A DNA stretch of 64,000 bases, taken from positions 7,542,379-7,606,378 of the forward strand of contig NC_079905.1 in assembly GCF_024868665.1 (NCBI RefSeq), read 5' to 3'. Of the stretch, positions 35,501 to 47,031 are shown in pieces (within the stretch, counting starts at the first letter, position 1; every line of letters starts with the position of its first letter). Below the pieces are notes generated by a model. The model was not told the origin of the DNA, ran no database searches, and worked only from the letters and a program-made list of their open reading frames with translations. This DNA is from Triplophysa rosa (taxonomy: Eukaryota; Chordata; Actinopteri; Cypriniformes; Nemacheilidae). The position numbers and the translations under genes are program-made.

Positions 35501-37676
35501 ATCTATCGTGATATGTATCGTATCAGGAGGCACTTGCCAATTCACAGCCCTACCAAAATGTATACGCAAGTAAGGTGGGCGTACCTGTCAGCACAATTGC
35601 TTTGGAACCTGATGTTCCAAATATGGTAAGAGGCGTTACATTTCCGTCACACGCTTGCAGTATTCGACCAATCACTACGCACTGGTTAACTGGCCAATCA
35701 TAGCACACCTCGCTTTTCAGAGTGATGAGCCTTTGTAAAAATCAGCGCGTTTCAGAGATGCGGGGCAAAGAGGAGATACAAACATGCACGGTATGTGGAA
35801 AATACAGCGTTTTTGAACCTTAAATCGTGTATACACATTGCATTACATCTAAAACAAACAATAATATTCGTTTTAGCCGTGTCATATCACCCCTTTAAGG
35901 TAAACTTAAGAAGATCTAAGTGTACTCAAATGTGCTATTTTGAGATACCATGAATAGTTTTTAATTTTTAGTATATTAAGTACAAATTTGTAAAGAAAGA
36001 GTGAAAATAGAGCACTATAAAGGTCCAGTGTGTTGATTTTTGGAAGATCTATTGACAGAAATGCAATATAGTATACTATACATAACTATGTGTTCAGAGG
36101 TGTTTAAAGACCTTACAAACGAAGCGTTATTTTTTTATTACTTTAGAATGAGCTTTTTCTATCAGCATACACCGCAGGTCCCCTACATGGAATTCACCAT
36201 GTTATTTCTACAGTAGCACTAAATGGACAAACTTCTCTACAGAGCGTGATTCGTAAATACTTTATTTCTTTCGGCAGAGAGGCAAAAACATGATGACATC
36301 TTAGTCCTGTGTCAGCCACCGTAGTGCTTCGAAAGGGAGGTGTGGAGTGAGCCATTGGTTGCAATTCGCAACCTCACCACTAGATGCCGCTAAATTCTCC
36401 ACATTGCTTATGGAAGTGTACTAGGTGTAATTAAGTGTATTTTAGTGCACTTGTTTTTTTTTTTTACCTGGGTACTGTAGAGCAGGACTGCTAACATTGA
36501 AAAGTTAGGCAGATCTCTTTTGCCCTTTATCTGTTTTATTTATTTTGAAAATTTCTCACAATTCAGTCATATTTGAGATTGTCCCTTTTGACAATGACAA
36601 TATAAAGATCAATAGCAATACGGTTTTAGATACTTTCACAGCTGATTTTTTTCATACGTTGTCGTTCTGAGTTTGCAATTTGGTAAAAATAATTTGTGCA
36701 TTGATCTCACACACTTGAAATAAGTGTCGCTTTTTCCCAAAAAATATTTGTGTGAAATATGTAATGAAAAACATTGATTCTTGGTGTTAGAATCTTGATA
36801 TCGTACTGTGAGGTAAAATATCACAGTACTTCCTAAATATTGATTTCTCCCACCTGTATTGTGAAGTAGCCCAATTAGATTTTCACTTACTACTTTTTGT
36901 TCTGTTTTCAGGAAAAAATGCATACATCCCTCAAACAAGGTTTGTTTATTTTTCTTACCCAGTTGGCAAATCGTGGCAGTTATTAAATGAAAATGTGTCT
37001 AGAAATCCATAGAGAAGGAGAGATAGAGATAGAGAGAGAGGGGGAGGGAGTGAGCGCTGTTGTGAGATTAGAGAGAAAGAAGCAGTGCATGGATGACAGG
37101 GGTCGAGGGATGTTCTAGAACTTTCTGCAGTGCTGGTAATTGCCAGTTCTTTCTGTGGCTTTGGCCGCCTCACAAGAAAAAAAGATCTAGGGCTTATATG
37201 GAAAAGCATGAAGGGAAAGACACTAAAGAAGAGAAGGAGAGCCAGGGAGGGCCGGGCAATCAGTGTGAGGGCCGAGCTTGCTGCCAAACCCACCGTTCTG
37301 TGGATTTATCCATTCAGCATGGCTCGGCGGAGTGGAGGTCACCCTCTGCGAGCTTCCGGCCCTTTCACACACTCTACCAAGACATCCAAGAATATATGTG
37401 CCTGGGAAGTTTTTCCACTTAATGGCTAATGTGCTGTTTATCTGGGAGACTTCAAGACCTGACTGTTTTCATAATCCGCTCGGTGCAGTTGAACCTTTCT
37501 TGCATTGCTTAAATATGCGGTTGGCTTGTTGAAGCTTACACGGCTGTTTTGAGTCGAGCAAAGAGGTCACAGAACGTCTTACCTGCAAAGACTCGAGGAA
37601 TCGAAATGAGCCCAAGCGCCGGCCACGAGGTACGAGGCAGAAGGTGGAGTTGTGGAGCAGCTCTTGATAGTCGAAT
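29587..37676 (-). CDS. ext1: Exostosin-1 paralogue, exons 2-11 (5' exon outside window)
   Basis: Ten exons in transcription order: 37676-37583, 33564-33457, 32162-32043, 31718-31586, 31309-31191, 30906-30811, 30724-30638, 30290-30130, 30030-29859, 29772-29587, encoding 424 aa after a split first codon. Exon sizes (94, 108, 120, 133, 119, 96, 87, 161, 172, 186) follow the vertebrate EXT1 structure. It matches EXT1 from [20 protein letters not shown] to a C-terminus ending KKYKDLERV. Early exons are the end of the GT47 (glucuronosyltransferase) domain; later exons are the GT64 N-acetylglucosaminyltransferase domain with the acidic [10 protein letters not shown] motif. EXT1 with EXT2 polymerises heparan sulfate in the Golgi as a type II membrane protein; the membrane anchor lies in the missing exon 1. 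Identity to human looks only moderate, suggesting a diverged fish duplicate (possibly ext1c). The exon 7 acceptor at 30725-30726 was chosen because it restores TSSRFLP in frame. Confidence 0.95.
31853..31866 (+). promoter_or_regulatory. CTCF-type site in ext1 intron
   Basis: CCAGCAGGGGGCGC matches the core CTCF consensus CCASYAGRKGGCRS at every position. It lies between two ext1 exons (31718 and 32043) in non-repeat sequence. Confidence 0.6.
32660..32750 (+). promoter_or_regulatory. Orphan promoter-like patch inside ext1 intron
   Basis: CAATATGGCGGC at 32669-32680 fits the YY1 start-site element (CAANATGGCGGC). It lies in a CpG-rich patch, with a perfect donor AAAG|GTAAGT at 32743, 63 bases downstream, on the strand opposite to ext1. 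This resembles a short first exon of a housekeeping-type transcript, but no downstream coding exon was found. Confidence 0.35.
34546..35898. mobile_element. TTAA-flanked transposon nested in the 34461-36472 element
   Basis: Left TTAAAGGGGTCATATGGCAC; right end, reverse complement, TTAAAGGGGTGATATGACAC. TTAA at both borders is the target-site type of piggyBac/Kolobok-like elements. There is no transposase frame. It is itself interrupted by a hAT-like element. Confidence 0.75.
34777..35552. mobile_element. hAT-like element nested third-deep
   Basis: The ends TAGGGCTGTG and CACAGCCCTA are inverted. The flanks CCCAAATG (34769-34776) and CCAAAATG (35553-35560) form an 8-bp target duplication with one mismatch, typical of hAT. 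The interior is rich in inverted ATATCG/CGATAT motifs; no transposase frame. Confidence 0.8.
36016..36405. repeat. Interspersed repeat, copy 1 of 3
   Basis: It starts AAAGGTCCAGTGTGTTG and includes TTGACAGAAATGCAATATAG, CAGAGGTGTTTAAAGACCTT and, near the end, CCTCACCACTAGATGCCGCT. Partial relatives are at 39911-40014 and, inverted, 43424-43672. It is inserted in the right arm of the 34461-36472 element. Confidence 0.65.
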
Positions 37677-38514
37677 CTAGGCAGAAAAATGAAACAAAGT
37701 GAGGTGGGAAACGATGCGAGCCAGATTCAAACTTGGGTCAAACGTGGGACCACCGTGTCAGACCCTTACACCATTCACAAACCACTACATTAACCTAAAC
37801 TCTTGTTGCTGGAGGAACAAAAACACAGCCACGTTTTTTATTTTATTTTTGGAACAGCCTTTTCTCTTTAGTGATGTAAAGCCCTTTTCTACACTTTTAG
37901 TATAACACTCATTGTGTCATAGTTGAAGCAATCTCTTACATGTTATACCACTTTGTACGAGCAACGAGTTCAAATCTGGCTTGCAACATTTACTCGTTTC
38001 TGTCTGTTGTTTCAGTAGAAAAGGCCAAAAATTATACCAAAAAGCCAAACAATTTTAATATTTTACCGCACCACAAAGAAATAACTTTTAAAGTCTATTA
38101 AAGGAGAACATCAGAGGTCTTTGAGAGCCACGCAGGCACTGTTGAAAACCGAGCCGTGCTGACGGGGGTGTTTTGATCCGAGAAAGCCATTGTCTTTGCC
38201 TCAAGCTGTTGTCCCTGGCAACCATTTATGGTTGCTAAGAATACACTGAATCCTGCTTTGTGTGATTGCCACCTCTGGATGATATGTGATGGTGAAGGTG
38301 ATAGAAAACCGTGGCTGACCCAGAGTGTGTTAATGAGTATGAAAATCAGTTATTGTAGACCAGATCTGCTCCCAGATAGATGTTCTGTCAGATCGGGACA
38401 CAGCAAGCTCTAAGCTGCCATCTGCCCTGTGTAGATAGTTCAGCAAAACATTGAACAACTCTTTATTAATATAGACTAACAACCTTGTTCTTAATTGGCT
38501 GCTGAAAGTCTCGG

Positions 38515-38921
38515 TTAAAGGAACAGTTCCCCCAATAATGAAAATACTGTCATCATTTACTCACCCTCGAGTTGTTCCAAACCTGTATACATTTCTTTGT
38601 TCTGTTGAACACAAAGAAAGATATTTGGAAGAATGTTAGCAATTTTCAGCTCTTGGACATCATCCACTACCATAGTAGTAAAAATATTGTACATTTCTTT
38701 GTTCTGTTGAACACAAAATGAGATATTTTGAAGAATGTAGGAACACAAACAGTTCTGGGGCCCACCTATTGTAGGCAATGATGTCCCAGAACTGAAAATT
38801 GCTAGCATTCTTCCAAATATTTTTCTCTGTGTTCATCAGAATTCATAATTTATACAGGTACAAAATTACATGAGGGTGAGTAAATGACACAATTTTCCTT
38901 TTGGGTGAACTGTCCCTTTAG
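38515..38921. mobile_element. Angel-like element with internal duplication
   Basis: It starts TTAAAGGAACAGTTCCCCC and ends GGGTGAACTGTCCCTTTA. The segment CATTTCTTTGTTCTGTTGAA with the following ACACAAA occurs twice (38590 and 38694), making the copy about 100 bases longer than its relatives. Confidence 0.8.
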
Positions 38922-39910
38922 GGAGAAGGGAATCCCACAATGCATTGCGACAAGCTCAAGAACAAAACCTCTTCCAGGATGTCAGATGAAGCGAGATAAA
39001 TACGCTTGTAATTCATTGAATTAAACAGAGTAACAGTGTTTGCTGTGACTGCAAATACAGCAGGTGTTGCACTTCTACAATTTTATGGTCGGTAGTACTT
39101 GCGAAACTGTTTATATCACTTTCCAACTTTGTATATTCTCATTTTCAACAACTCGCACAATACCCTCCGCCATGCCAACAAACTTCTCAACGACACATAA
39201 ACATTTGTTGCAGTGCAGTGTTGCCGTTTACAGGCCTCTTGGCTGCTTGCTGGAGATCATCTGAGCCGCGTTTTGCTTGGCTTCTGCGTGTATAGAACCG
39301 TTACAAGCCTGAAAGAACCCAATGTTCCCCATCGGCCCAACAGAAGAGGTCCATGGTGCCTGGCCCTGACAGAAACCTCCAACAGAAGTGCAAACAGGCT
39401 CGTATGAAAGCACCTCTATCTTCATTTAGTAGGACGTGTTGTTTATTTACCGGACAGCCAGTAAAGTAAACAGGGCTACCATCCATCTTTTCTGTCTTGG
39501 CGCTCCCTCAAAGAATTCTCACAATTAATCCACAGTTTCTCTCAGCATATCTATGAATTGCAATGTATCCAAATATGCAAGACTTAAGGGCATGTGACAA
39601 CATAAAATAAACAATCAATAGGGTGCTTGTATATGTTTCTGTATAGCATTCCTTTAACAATATAGTAAAAATTTCTTCTCCAGTCTCACATAGCAAATAG
39701 ATAAAGCATGAAATATTAATTTAAGTTTATTTTTTGTTTATTTTGAGCTGTAATAGTTACCCAGAGGAAAATGCCCTTTCATAGTTCAGGAGGTTTGATG
39801 GCGTTTATCAGTTATGTTTTCATTTAAGTCTCTCTATAAAAACAGACACAAATGACATTCTTAAAATACATGAAGAGTACTGAAGTGTAAAATAAATGTA
39901 GATTATATAG

Positions 39911-40014
39911 GTTAAAGATCCAGTTTGTAGTTTTTTGGAGGATCTTTTGACAGAAATGCAACATAACATACATAATGTCTTCAGAGGTGTATAAAGACCT
40001 TACATAATGAAGCG
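39911..40014. repeat. Interspersed repeat, fragment (copy 2 of 3)
   Basis: The blocks TTGACAGAAATGCAACATA and CAGAGGTGTATAAAGACCTT, then ACATAATGAAGCG, match the 5' part of the repeat at 36016 and 43424. Confidence 0.65.
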
Positions 40015-40424
40015 AGACATTCTTAGGAGACATGTCTTAGATGCAGGACATTTGATCTATTTGCTCTCAATTAAATCTAATTAATGTCTGAAGAAATTAT
40101 TGAGATACTAAAGACATCGCATCTGTAATTTTTTAATATATTTAATAAATAATTTAACAGTGTTTTGTCTCCAGGAGCCAATAAACTTTTTCGTGCATTT
40201 ACAGTTTTCGTGTTAACAGTATATTGGGGCTAGGTCTGTTGTGGGTTGTGTGGTTTGGGGGGGTGTAAACAAAACAAGATAACAATGTGGGAAAACAGGG
40301 ACGAAAACTAACAAAACACTAAACTAGAAACATACACTTGACAGAGATAGACTAACCAAAACACTTACAACGACAGGCAACGGCAACAGGAGGCACGGGC
40401 AATACGGGAAACACTGAACGTAGC

Positions 40425-40470
40425 ACATACATACATACATGCATACATACATACACACATACATACATGT
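40425..40470. repeat. ATAC tetranucleotide repeat
   Basis: A run of CATA/CATG units with few interruptions. Confidence 0.9.
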
Positions 40471-42057
40471 ACCGAACGTAATACACGAGCAACAAGACAA
40501 TGAAACGAGGACTATTTAAAGGGAAGACAAACAAGGATAATTGACAAGGGCAGGTGAGAAACATAAGACATGGCAGGGAGGCAATACATGAAACGAGAGG
40601 GGCGGGGCCAATGACAAGACAGAGAAAACACATGAGAAGTAAAAAACATAAACAACTCATGGCTTTCTCACATAAAACCTAAGGCTTTGTCATGGCTCTG
40701 CCACAGGACCAAGAAAAACATGATTAATAGAGGCAGAGCCATGACAGTTGTTTATGTGTGTTTGTTATATGGTTGTGGGACCTAAAAAAGACATCAAACG
40801 TATCACAGCTGTGCATTTGTTGTGTGTTGCCCCGACGTGTTAATCTGTGGGTGCATGCTCAGAGTTTTAAAGTACAGTAGTGGCCAAAAGTCATGTTTAA
40901 CTTTGAATAATTGATGTGTTTGCTTTTTATTCAAATATATTATTTTAAAGATCTACATAAAAATTGCATGCATGTTGCAGCTCATCTTTGTGAAGAATTA
41001 AGGGAGACTTAAAAAATGACACAAGACACATAGGCCTACACAAACTTACTAACACTATATATACGGAATGTAGCATTTGTGTGGCAGAATGAGTAGCCGA
41101 ATAACGAGTGTAACTTTGTATGTATTTATATATACTTATGTGTATTAAGGAATAGTTTAGCCAAAATTAAACTTCTGCTATCATTTAGTCATACTGATAA
41201 AAATGTATAGATTAAATGCACTTTGCAAGTTGGTTTGGATAAAAACATCTGCCAAAATGCATACGTGTAAATTTACAAAATCTTGTTGTTCAGTACATAA
41301 TGTGAACTATTCTTTATGAGTAGTGTTTTCATTTTAAATCATATGTTGAAAAATAGAAACACTCCAGATTCTGCAAAATTAGGTTGTTCTTTTCTGACAC
41401 TCCCTGTAAGACACCGATAACAACGCAATATCCACATTGCCCTGTGTGGGGCCCCTGCGTGTGTGTTTGGGTGCCCGCTAAGTAAACTCAGGCACATGCC
41501 ACACTCGGTTAAGAATAGATGCCTGCAGGTGAGCGTCTGCTGTTATCTGTGTTTATATATGGAAAACACAGCGTGTGTTTGCGTATACACGCACAGCCGT
41601 ATGCTCACGAATGCGAGGCCTGCAGACGCCTCCCAGCTGCGCTTCCGATATCTGTCCTCTCCAGGGGAGAAAAGTGTGTAAAATATTTATATAAACGGAG
41701 GAAGATTTTGTTGGAGTCAAACATGGTGCAGAGTCCTGTCACAGACACCATGGATCAACTGTTCCATGTCGCTGGCTCTTTCCTTGGCTTCACACCTCAG
41801 TGTCACTCTCTCCTTATTTCCTGTCAGCTTAACTGATGCCAATGCATCATCTCGCTCTCTCTCCTTATTTCCTGTTTTAGGTATCTACTTCCTGTCAAGT
41901 TTACTGATGCCAATGCACAGCGCTGCACATAAGTCTCTCTCTCTCTCTCTGTCATTGAGAGCAATGAGAGGGCAGCTGTTGTGCTGTGTGTATCAGAGCT
42001 GCCGAAAATTCCCCGGCTGCTCAGCTGTCATCAGCGGCTGTACACCGGAGATGTCCG

Positions 42058-42059
42058 TC

Positions 42060-42090
<31 letters not shown>

Positions 42091-42147
42091 GTGTGCGTGT
42101 GTGTGTGCATGTGCATGTGTGTGTGTGTGTGCGTGTGTGTGTATGTG
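42058..42147. repeat. GT/GC-GT microsatellite
   Basis: A long GT run with interspersed GCGT and GCAT units. It generates His/Thr-rich and Cys/Val-rich frames on both strands that are not genes. Confidence 0.95.
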
Positions 42148-43423
42148 TAAAAACCAGTGTGTGAATGAGTGTGATTGAAAGAGAGGCTGTTTGAGCTGAA
42201 AGTGGTGAGTGTGAAAGATAGTGTTCATACTGGTGAATGTTGTAGCAAAGATGACTTAAGTGAGTATATACACTGTATACTTCCACAGCATGCATAGGAC
42301 TGTCAAAATGAACATGCAGAACTGATATAACTGGTGTTTATAAATGTATAAAGAAATTGCTCATACAAGAATTAAACGCCTGAAATTCAAAGGTTCATGC
42401 TGTTAAAACGCAGTAATGAAAGGAGTCATTACTTTAAAATTACTTTAGAAAAATTACTTTAAGTCATTATTCAGTGACATTCTCCATCTCTAGCATTCAA
42501 GTATTCATTCAGTCAGTGAGATGAACTCTGTAATAATTAGATTTTTGGCCTGATTTATATGAAATATACCAGGATGATTTTTCTTGTATTTTTTAGAGCA
42601 GTAGAGTAGCTGAAAACTGAACACATAAAAAAATCTTGAATATTTTTAATGATATATAAAATGTTAGCCCTTTTTATAACTTTAAAACTAAAGTTGAGGC
42701 TGTTTATAGAATGTACTCGGCGGGTGACACACTGGCTCCACGCTGGTCACCAGGTGCCCAGAGGCACCATGTTGGAGACCACTGGTGTGCACAGAAGATT
42801 GAACCCCTTTATTTCAAAAGACCAAGAGAAAATCCGTTTTTCCATGATATAACCCCATTAAAACACACACGGTGAAGAGGAACAGATAGTTGTGATGTAA
42901 ATGTGTGCTAACAGCTGATAAGAGATGAAGGTGTTAGCAGTCGGAGCTAATGTGACTGTGCTCGGTGTCGCAGCATTAGCGCATGACTCATAAAGCAGGC
43001 AGGGTGAAAGGTGTGTGTTCACAGGAGGCTCTGGGACACCAGCCAAAGACGCCTGGAGTGTGTGTATGGGTGACAGACAGAATGAAGGAGAGACAGAATG
43101 AAGGAGAGACAGGCTCGTGCTGTTGTGTAGGTGAAAAGAACGTGCACGATTAGATTAAACATCTGTGTGGAACGCACGCACACACACCACAACGTTCAGG
43201 GTTTCCGCAGAAACAGATATTACACAAAGAGAAAACCACGACAGAGAGAGAGATGATGATGAATATGAATTTTATATTTTTGTATATTACAGATGGATCT
43301 GGTTACTGATGTAATACGTACTTCTTTGTAATGAGGTTTATACCCAGCCACTGTTTTTTCTCTCTTTTTCCGATCCCCTGTTTCTCTTCTTTCGTTTTCA
43401 CTTCTTTGGTGAAGGAGATGGTG

Positions 43424-43672
43424 TATTTAGAAATCATGCACTGTAGAGCAGTTTGTCCGTTTAGGGCTACCGTAGAAACAACATGGCGAATTCCATGCAA
43501 GGGGACCTGCGCTGTATGCCGATAGCAAAAGCTCATTCTAAGGTAATAAAAACATAACGCTTCATTATGTAAGGTCTTTATACACCCCTGAAGACATAGT
43601 TACAGTATGTATATTATATAGCATTTCTGTCAATAGATCCTCCAAAAAAATGACACATTGGACCTTTAAAAC
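43424..43672 (-). repeat. Interspersed repeat, copy 3 of 3 (inverted)
   Basis: In reverse orientation it carries TTTAAAGGTCCAATGTGTCA, TTGACAGAAATGCTATATAA, AAAGACCTTACATAATGAAG and the CATGGAATTCGCCATGTTGT block also present at 36195. Confidence 0.7.
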
Positions 43673-44851
43673 ACTGTGTCATACTAGAGTTTTACTAAAA
43701 ACTGTGCTGAAATAAACAGCTTGTACCAAGGTGGTTATCTGGTCTCCCAGCTTGAAAAGTCAGATTTTGGGGTTTTGTATGGTTTTTGAGAGTTGTCACA
43801 GTTCATTCAACTAACCAGTGAAATATCAGCTTGCCCAGGCCAGGAGAAGAAAAAGACCAACTGAAAGTCAACTAACCATCTTAGACTGGTTTATTCTGTT
43901 TTATCTAAGGTTGTTTTTTTATATAAGAATAAAAAAAATCTAATTTTCAATACATCTGTGCTTTGTTTTTTCATATTTAAGTGTGATGCTTTACACTATT
44001 ATTAAATCTGTATGTTTCAAAGAGCTTGGCAACACAAATGTAAATGTTTTTGTCAAACCATCATAAATATGCAGTACTTTAGGCAGTTGTTACAGACAGA
44101 ACATTATAAACTCGATGTAATGCGAGTGACATTTGCTTCACAATGGTTCACAAAACATTAGGAACTGATAATAACAGATCGCAGGGCCCAACGGGTCAGA
44201 AATAGACCTCGCAGACACCCAGTTCTCTATACATTTGCATTGTGTGTCATGTTGTTTTGGTGAACTATAAGTCAAATGCAGCCTGAAGAAATATCACAGA
44301 AAAACTCACTGAGCTTAATTTCAGACAAGGAAGTGAAAACTAGTGAAGTCTGTATTTGTAAATTTAAAAGGCTCTTAATCTTTTACATCTAAAATATCCC
44401 CCTTCTCATTCGCCACTCACGTCTCTCTCCCTCTCCCTCTCTGAAAGAGGATTTTAATTGAACGGTTTTGGCCCCGAGCTGCATTGCATGCTGATACATA
44501 CGCATGGTCAACACGAGCCAGATTAAATATCTAATCCGGAAAACAGTAAGAGAAGGACAGAGGGCGCGGGTGATAGGAAGGCAGAGAGTGATTTACACTA
44601 GACCTTTGTCCTTTTGCAACAGATGAGAGATGAAGTTTAGCAGCCCAGCGGAGACTGTCCGTCAAAGCTGACAGGCCACGCCCATCAAAGCTGACAGGCC
44701 ACGCCCCATCTGTGTGTGTTTTAATCTGTGTAGCCTCTGCATCAGGGGTTTCAAAAGCTGCAGCACACAGATGAGACAGCCCACGGCAAGGTGTGTGAGT
44801 CTGTCCTCTACATGTCTGTTTGGACTTCTATAGACCTACAGTATATAGATT

Positions 44852-45000
44852 CTAGGGCTGTCAGTATTAGATTATTAAAATTGTATTAATCACATTTGAT
44901 TTTAATAGTAAATATGATCAATCACACATTTCAAATGTGACAATATATAGGTCTTTATTTTTCCTTTCAAATATTGATACATGCAGTTTAAATCATTCTT
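44852..45000. mobile_element. hAT-like transposon left-end fragment
   Basis: TAGGGCTGTCAGTATTAGAT followed by TAATCACATTTG. It resembles the terminal part of the TAGGGCTGTC family seen complete at 48655. The other end is not visible. Confidence 0.4.
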
Positions 45001-45306
45001 ACTTTGTTGAGCATTAATGATCATTAAATTCCACTTTTTTTTTACAGAATGTGTGTAACATGCCATCTGGATTTGATTAAAAAAGTAGCTGTTAAGAAGG
45101 TGTTTCTATATCACGTACTGATAAATGATTATCTGACTGGGTTTGTGCATGTGTGTGCAAAGTTGTGTGTTTTATCAGTGCACACAGGAAACCACATGGC
45201 TCACTGAAGCGTTGTTCTGCTATTTGTCTTGGATTCTGAATTCATGATTCCCACAATGTGCTCGGATATAAAGTCCAGTCTTTCTCAGTCATTAATCATA
45301 GAGGGC

Positions 45307-45308
<2 letters not shown>

Positions 45309-45340
<32 letters not shown>
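45309..45340. repeat. GT microsatellite
   Basis: Sixteen GT units. Confidence 0.95.
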
Positions 45341-45343
<3 letters not shown>

Positions 45344-46670
45344 CTCTCCTTCCTCTCTCTGTCTTAATCTCTGTAAAGCCTCAAGTCTGCTGTCATTGTT
45401 TGCTTGTGCCGTATATGCCTCCTTTTACTTAAGTTTTCTTTCAAATTAAGATCCTAAACTCTCTAAACTGCACTGATACGCCCTTGACTCAATCCCTAGA
45501 CACCTCCACACAACAAACCCATGTAAAAAGCGTAATTAAAATAATATATAGTGATGCTTTACCAAACAGATCTCTGTGATGTGAAATACGCAGCACAAAG
45601 TCAAACATAGTATGTGTTATACTGTAAACTGAATAATTAAGCTATCATATGTGGAAAAATATGTAGACATCAAAGGCAAAGAGAGCACAGATGCCAGTGC
45701 AAGTTTCGATAGACAGAGAATTAGATTAAAAGGGAAATTAAATGAAGGCATGGTGCAAAAAGCCTGTTACTGGAAGATGAGCAGAAAAGAGAGGAAGAGT
45801 TTGGAGAAACTAAACAGAGAGAGAAGTGCAGAGATGTTTGAAAACCTATCAGTTCTTACTGGTAAAAAACGACCCTCTTAGATGTTTCTCTTTTGTTCTT
45901 CAATGGTCTCACATTTTTAATCAAATAAATTATAGAACATGACAATTAATTAATGGAAGTAATTGCATATATCAGTATTTGCTGACATAATTTGTCAAAT
46001 GAAGATTATTTGAAAACATTACGTTAGTGTGGCAGCTAATGTCCTAAATAAACATAAAAGTATAAATTTAATTAAAAATGTTATTGTTTAACCAATTTTA
46101 TACATTTTATGAAATTCAACTAGATTTATGTCAATTGAATATAATTTAAATATTTTGATTTTGTGTTATGTGCACTGTATGACTGCAGTTGTGTGTTAGA
46201 GAGCCTGTGTGTATAGAGACTATGACCATATGTGTTTTAAATTGTACATATTGTGTATGTTCTCCGTCAAAAGAAAAGTGAATAACAAAGCTATTCCTTT
46301 CATCTCCTAGCCTTAAAGCGTCTGAGCAGCGCACTCCATTAAAAATCACTCACCCATGAAAACCTTGCACGAAACAAACATCCCATCACATCGCTTTACA
46401 GCTCCCTAATAATATGCCGCTTAATCCAGTTTTCATTCTTTCAGACACTTGAAATATTCATTTAACTGTTTTGGAGCTTAAACAAACAGACGCAGATGTT
46501 TTGAACGTTAGCAGCTGAGCTAAGATCAGAACTCCACTCCCATAGACAGGTGGAAGAGAACAGAGAGAAAATCCTCTTCATTTCTCATTTCATCATTTCT
46601 GTCATTTTGATGATCTTAGGACTCTTTCTTTTAGCATATGACAGTGTTGGGAAATCCTACATGGTTACTC

Positions 46671-46908
46671 ATAAAGGGATAGTCGTTCAAAATGACTCTT
46701 CTGTGGAACACAAAAGAATATATTTTGAATAATGTCTCAGTGGTTTTGTGTCCAAACAGTGGAAGTCAGTGGGGGATTATGCTGTTTGGTTACCAACGTT
46801 CTTTAAAATATTGTTTGTGTTTGCCAGACAAGAAAAGTCATACAGGTTTGGAATGACATGATGATGAATAAATTATGAAAATCATTTTTGGGTGAACTAT
46901 CCCTTTAA
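46671..46908. mobile_element. Angel-like palindromic element
   Basis: ATAAAGGGATAGTCGTTCAA at the left, GGGTGAACTATCCCTTTAA at the right; a copy shortened in its left half. Confidence 0.8.
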
Positions 46909-47031
46909 TTTACGACTAGTTAGCAGCGTTAAGGTCCTTTATATGAACAAGGTTGATGAGACATTTTGACGTGTCTAAAACTTAAAAATGTATCTTATTT
47001 AACAGTTCTCAAAAAAGAAAGCAATGGGACA

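Larger units (their letters stand above)
34461..36472. mobile_element. Tc1/mariner-like host element carrying other transposons
   Basis: The left end CCCAGGTGAAAAA and the right end TTTTTTACCTGGG are inverted and flanked by TA on both sides (34459-34460, 36473-36474). Both ends continue into matching CACTAAAATACACTTA sequence. The own material of this element is split into pieces by insertions at 34546-35898 and about 36016-36405. Confidence 0.7.
33565..37582. other. ext1 intron 2 (between exons 2 and 3)
   Basis: A 4 kb intron. Its centre (34461-36472) is a nested set of transposons. The remainder (33600-34440, 36480-37580) is mostly unique-looking, with a GA-rich patch at 37010-37080. No exon was found in it. 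Confidence 0.65.

Noticed and set aside
41993..42295. His/Thr-rich and Cys/Val-rich frames on both strands
   Set aside because: Produced entirely by the GT microsatellite.
45651..45881. 76-codon Lys/Glu-rich frame (MEKYVDIKGKEST)
   Set aside because: No recognised family, no splice partner, isolated in AT-rich intron; composition effect.
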